Assembly (NCBI RefSeq): GCF_000808535.1
Contig: NZ_JWLV01000013.1
Span: 1-64,000 of the forward strand
Source: Vibrio sinaloensis
Lineage (GTDB): Bacteria > Pseudomonadota > Gammaproteobacteria > Enterobacterales > Vibrionaceae
Reading direction: 5' to 3'
Length of the DNA: 64,000 bases
Under the pieces are notes generated by a model, which saw nothing but the letters and a program-made list of their open reading frames with translations, was not told the origin of the DNA and ran no database searches. Both the position numbers and the translations under genes were made by a program. Below are positions 63,357-64,000 of the stretch, one piece after another (position 1 is the stretch's first letter; each line of letters starts with the position of its first letter).

Positions 63357-63710
63357 ATGACGCCAGTAGGAATGGAGCCAGCAAAGCTAGCGACTACCCA
63401 GCAGATTAAGCCTCAGACACGTCCGATGGATAACGCACAACCTACGACACCACTGAAAGTCGAGCAAAACAAAGTTACCCTGTCAGAAGAAGGCAAAGCG
63501 CTCTTGGCGGCTCTACAGGAAATAGACAAAGAGTCTAACGTAGACAAAAGCGAGAAGACGGTTGGCGATAAAGTCGAGTCTTTTGCACACGGCGCGCTCG
63601 GGATGGATCACCCCGATAAGATAAAAGAGGAAGACGATAGTTCATACACGGCAGGGCAATTCCTTTCCGCAGCGGCAACTGTAGGCGGAATTCTACTCGC
63701 TGTTTTGTAA
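63357..63710 (+). CDS. Uncharacterised small protein
   Basis: 117 aa; I do not recognise a family. The N-terminal 40 residues are Pro/Thr/Gln-rich and probably disordered. A predicted helix follows (TLSEEGKALLAALQEID), then a charged stretch, and the C-terminus is a single hydrophobic helix (FLSAAATVGGILLAVL) that could be a tail anchor. AAGGAG at good distance before ATG 63357 makes it a likely real gene. Flanked by chaN and a BCCT transporter; no function proposed. Confidence 0.7.
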   Translation: MTPVGMEPAKLATTQQIKPQTRPMDNAQPTTPLKVEQNKVTLSEEGKALLAALQEIDKESNVDKSEKTVGDKVESFAHGALGMDHPDKIKEEDDSSYTAGQFLSAAATVGGILLAVL

Positions 63711-63825
63711 CCCTGTATACGCTGTAACCGATTAGAATTATTGCTCTTATCGACAAACGATGACGTTTGTTGAGGAGCCATGCCGCATTCCATAATCAAC
63801 CAGTTTTTGTTTATGGAAAAAGATC

Positions 63826-64000
63826 GTGAAAAACGCATTTTCGCTTATAGATAAGCCCACCTTTTTTGGTGCGATAGGCCTTCTGCTTGCCGTTGTATTC
63901 CCTCTCATTTTGTTCCCGCAGCAAGGGGCCGATTGGATAGCTGTCGCCAAAACCTTCATGACCGACAAACTCGGTTTCTTGTACCTTGCACTTGGTATTA
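63826..64000 (+). CDS. BCCT family transporter, 5' end (runs off the window)
   Basis: The reading frame starts at GTG 63826 and is open to the end of the window. The translation KNAFSLIDKPTFFGAIGLLL, then FPLILFPQQGADWIAVAKTF, is the usual N-terminus of a betaine/carnitine/choline transporter: cytoplasmic tail and first membrane helix. Vibrios use several BCCT proteins for compatible solute uptake; which substrate is meant cannot be told from 58 residues. No upstream ATG is in frame. A 24-codon frame (63780-63854) overlaps the start. Confidence 0.85.
   Translation, partial: MKNAFSLIDKPTFFGAIGLLLAVVFPLILFPQQGADWIAVAKTFMTDKLGFLYLALGI

Overview
The window looks like a chromosomal segment of a Vibrio (Vibrionaceae, Gammaproteobacteria). 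Supporting signs are the gene neighbourhoods (cspD/clpS-clpA, mukFEB with cmoM, torR/torD, purR beside a c-di-GMP riboswitch and tfoY, glgC-glgA, aat-bpt-infA), a monomeric NADP isocitrate dehydrogenase, MukFEB instead of Smc, and Bpt together with ClpS. I cannot resolve the species by reading. Most of the window is ordinary core genome: about 53 protein genes, no rRNA, no tRNA that I can recognise, no CRISPR array and no intact insertion sequence.

Layout. 0-7.7 kb: clpA, clpS, cspD, icd, rluE and a membrane diguanylate cyclase. 7.8-12.7 kb: aspS, yecE, cmoA, cmoB. 12.9-16.2 kb: a tight three-gene operon (retropepsin-like lipoprotein, inactive transglutaminase fused to a 7-helix membrane domain, RimK-like ATP-grasp ligase) with no established function. 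16.3-24.5 kb: mukB, mukE, mukF, cmoM, then elyC. 24.5-30.4 kb: torR and torD around TorR boxes, purR, a c-di-GMP-I riboswitch with tfoY, a TVP38-type membrane protein, a DUF2007 protein and a hydrolase. 30.5-38.1 kb: glgA, glgC, a degenerate GGDEF membrane sensor and topA. 38.5-42.5 kb: yciN, aroA, a glycine-zipper protein, aat, bpt, infA. 42.8-49.8 kb: tdk, cysS, ppiB, lpxH, an EAL-HDOD protein, ychJ, a yeaC-like gene, a DUF2989 lipoprotein and msrB. 50.1-52.2 kb: gapA and yeaD. 52.3-61.3 kb: a C4-dicarboxylate block (dctB, dctD, a sigma-54 promoter, an SLC13 symporter, malic enzyme) followed by a chemoreceptor. 61.3 kb to the end: rlmA, an iron-regulated chaN, a small Vibrio-type unknown, and the start of a BCCT transporter.

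How the genes fit together. ClpA and ClpS, with Aat and Bpt 38 kb away, make up the bacterial N-degron pathway apart from ClpP. CmoA, CmoB and CmoM make and methylate the cmo5U34 wobble modification. One diguanylate cyclase, one degenerate GGDEF protein, one EAL-HDOD protein and a c-di-GMP riboswitch show that second-messenger signalling runs through the segment. DctB/DctD probably drive the SLC13 transporter from a textbook -24/-12 promoter, and malic enzyme then converts imported malate to pyruvate.

The best candidates for something undescribed are the retropepsin/transglutaminase-7TM/ATP-grasp operon, the terminator-like hairpin that contains the Shine-Dalgarno of chaN, a structured gap between malic enzyme and the chemoreceptor, and an inverted-repeat element between infA and tdk. 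All positions and repeats were read by eye. No alignments or database searches were run.
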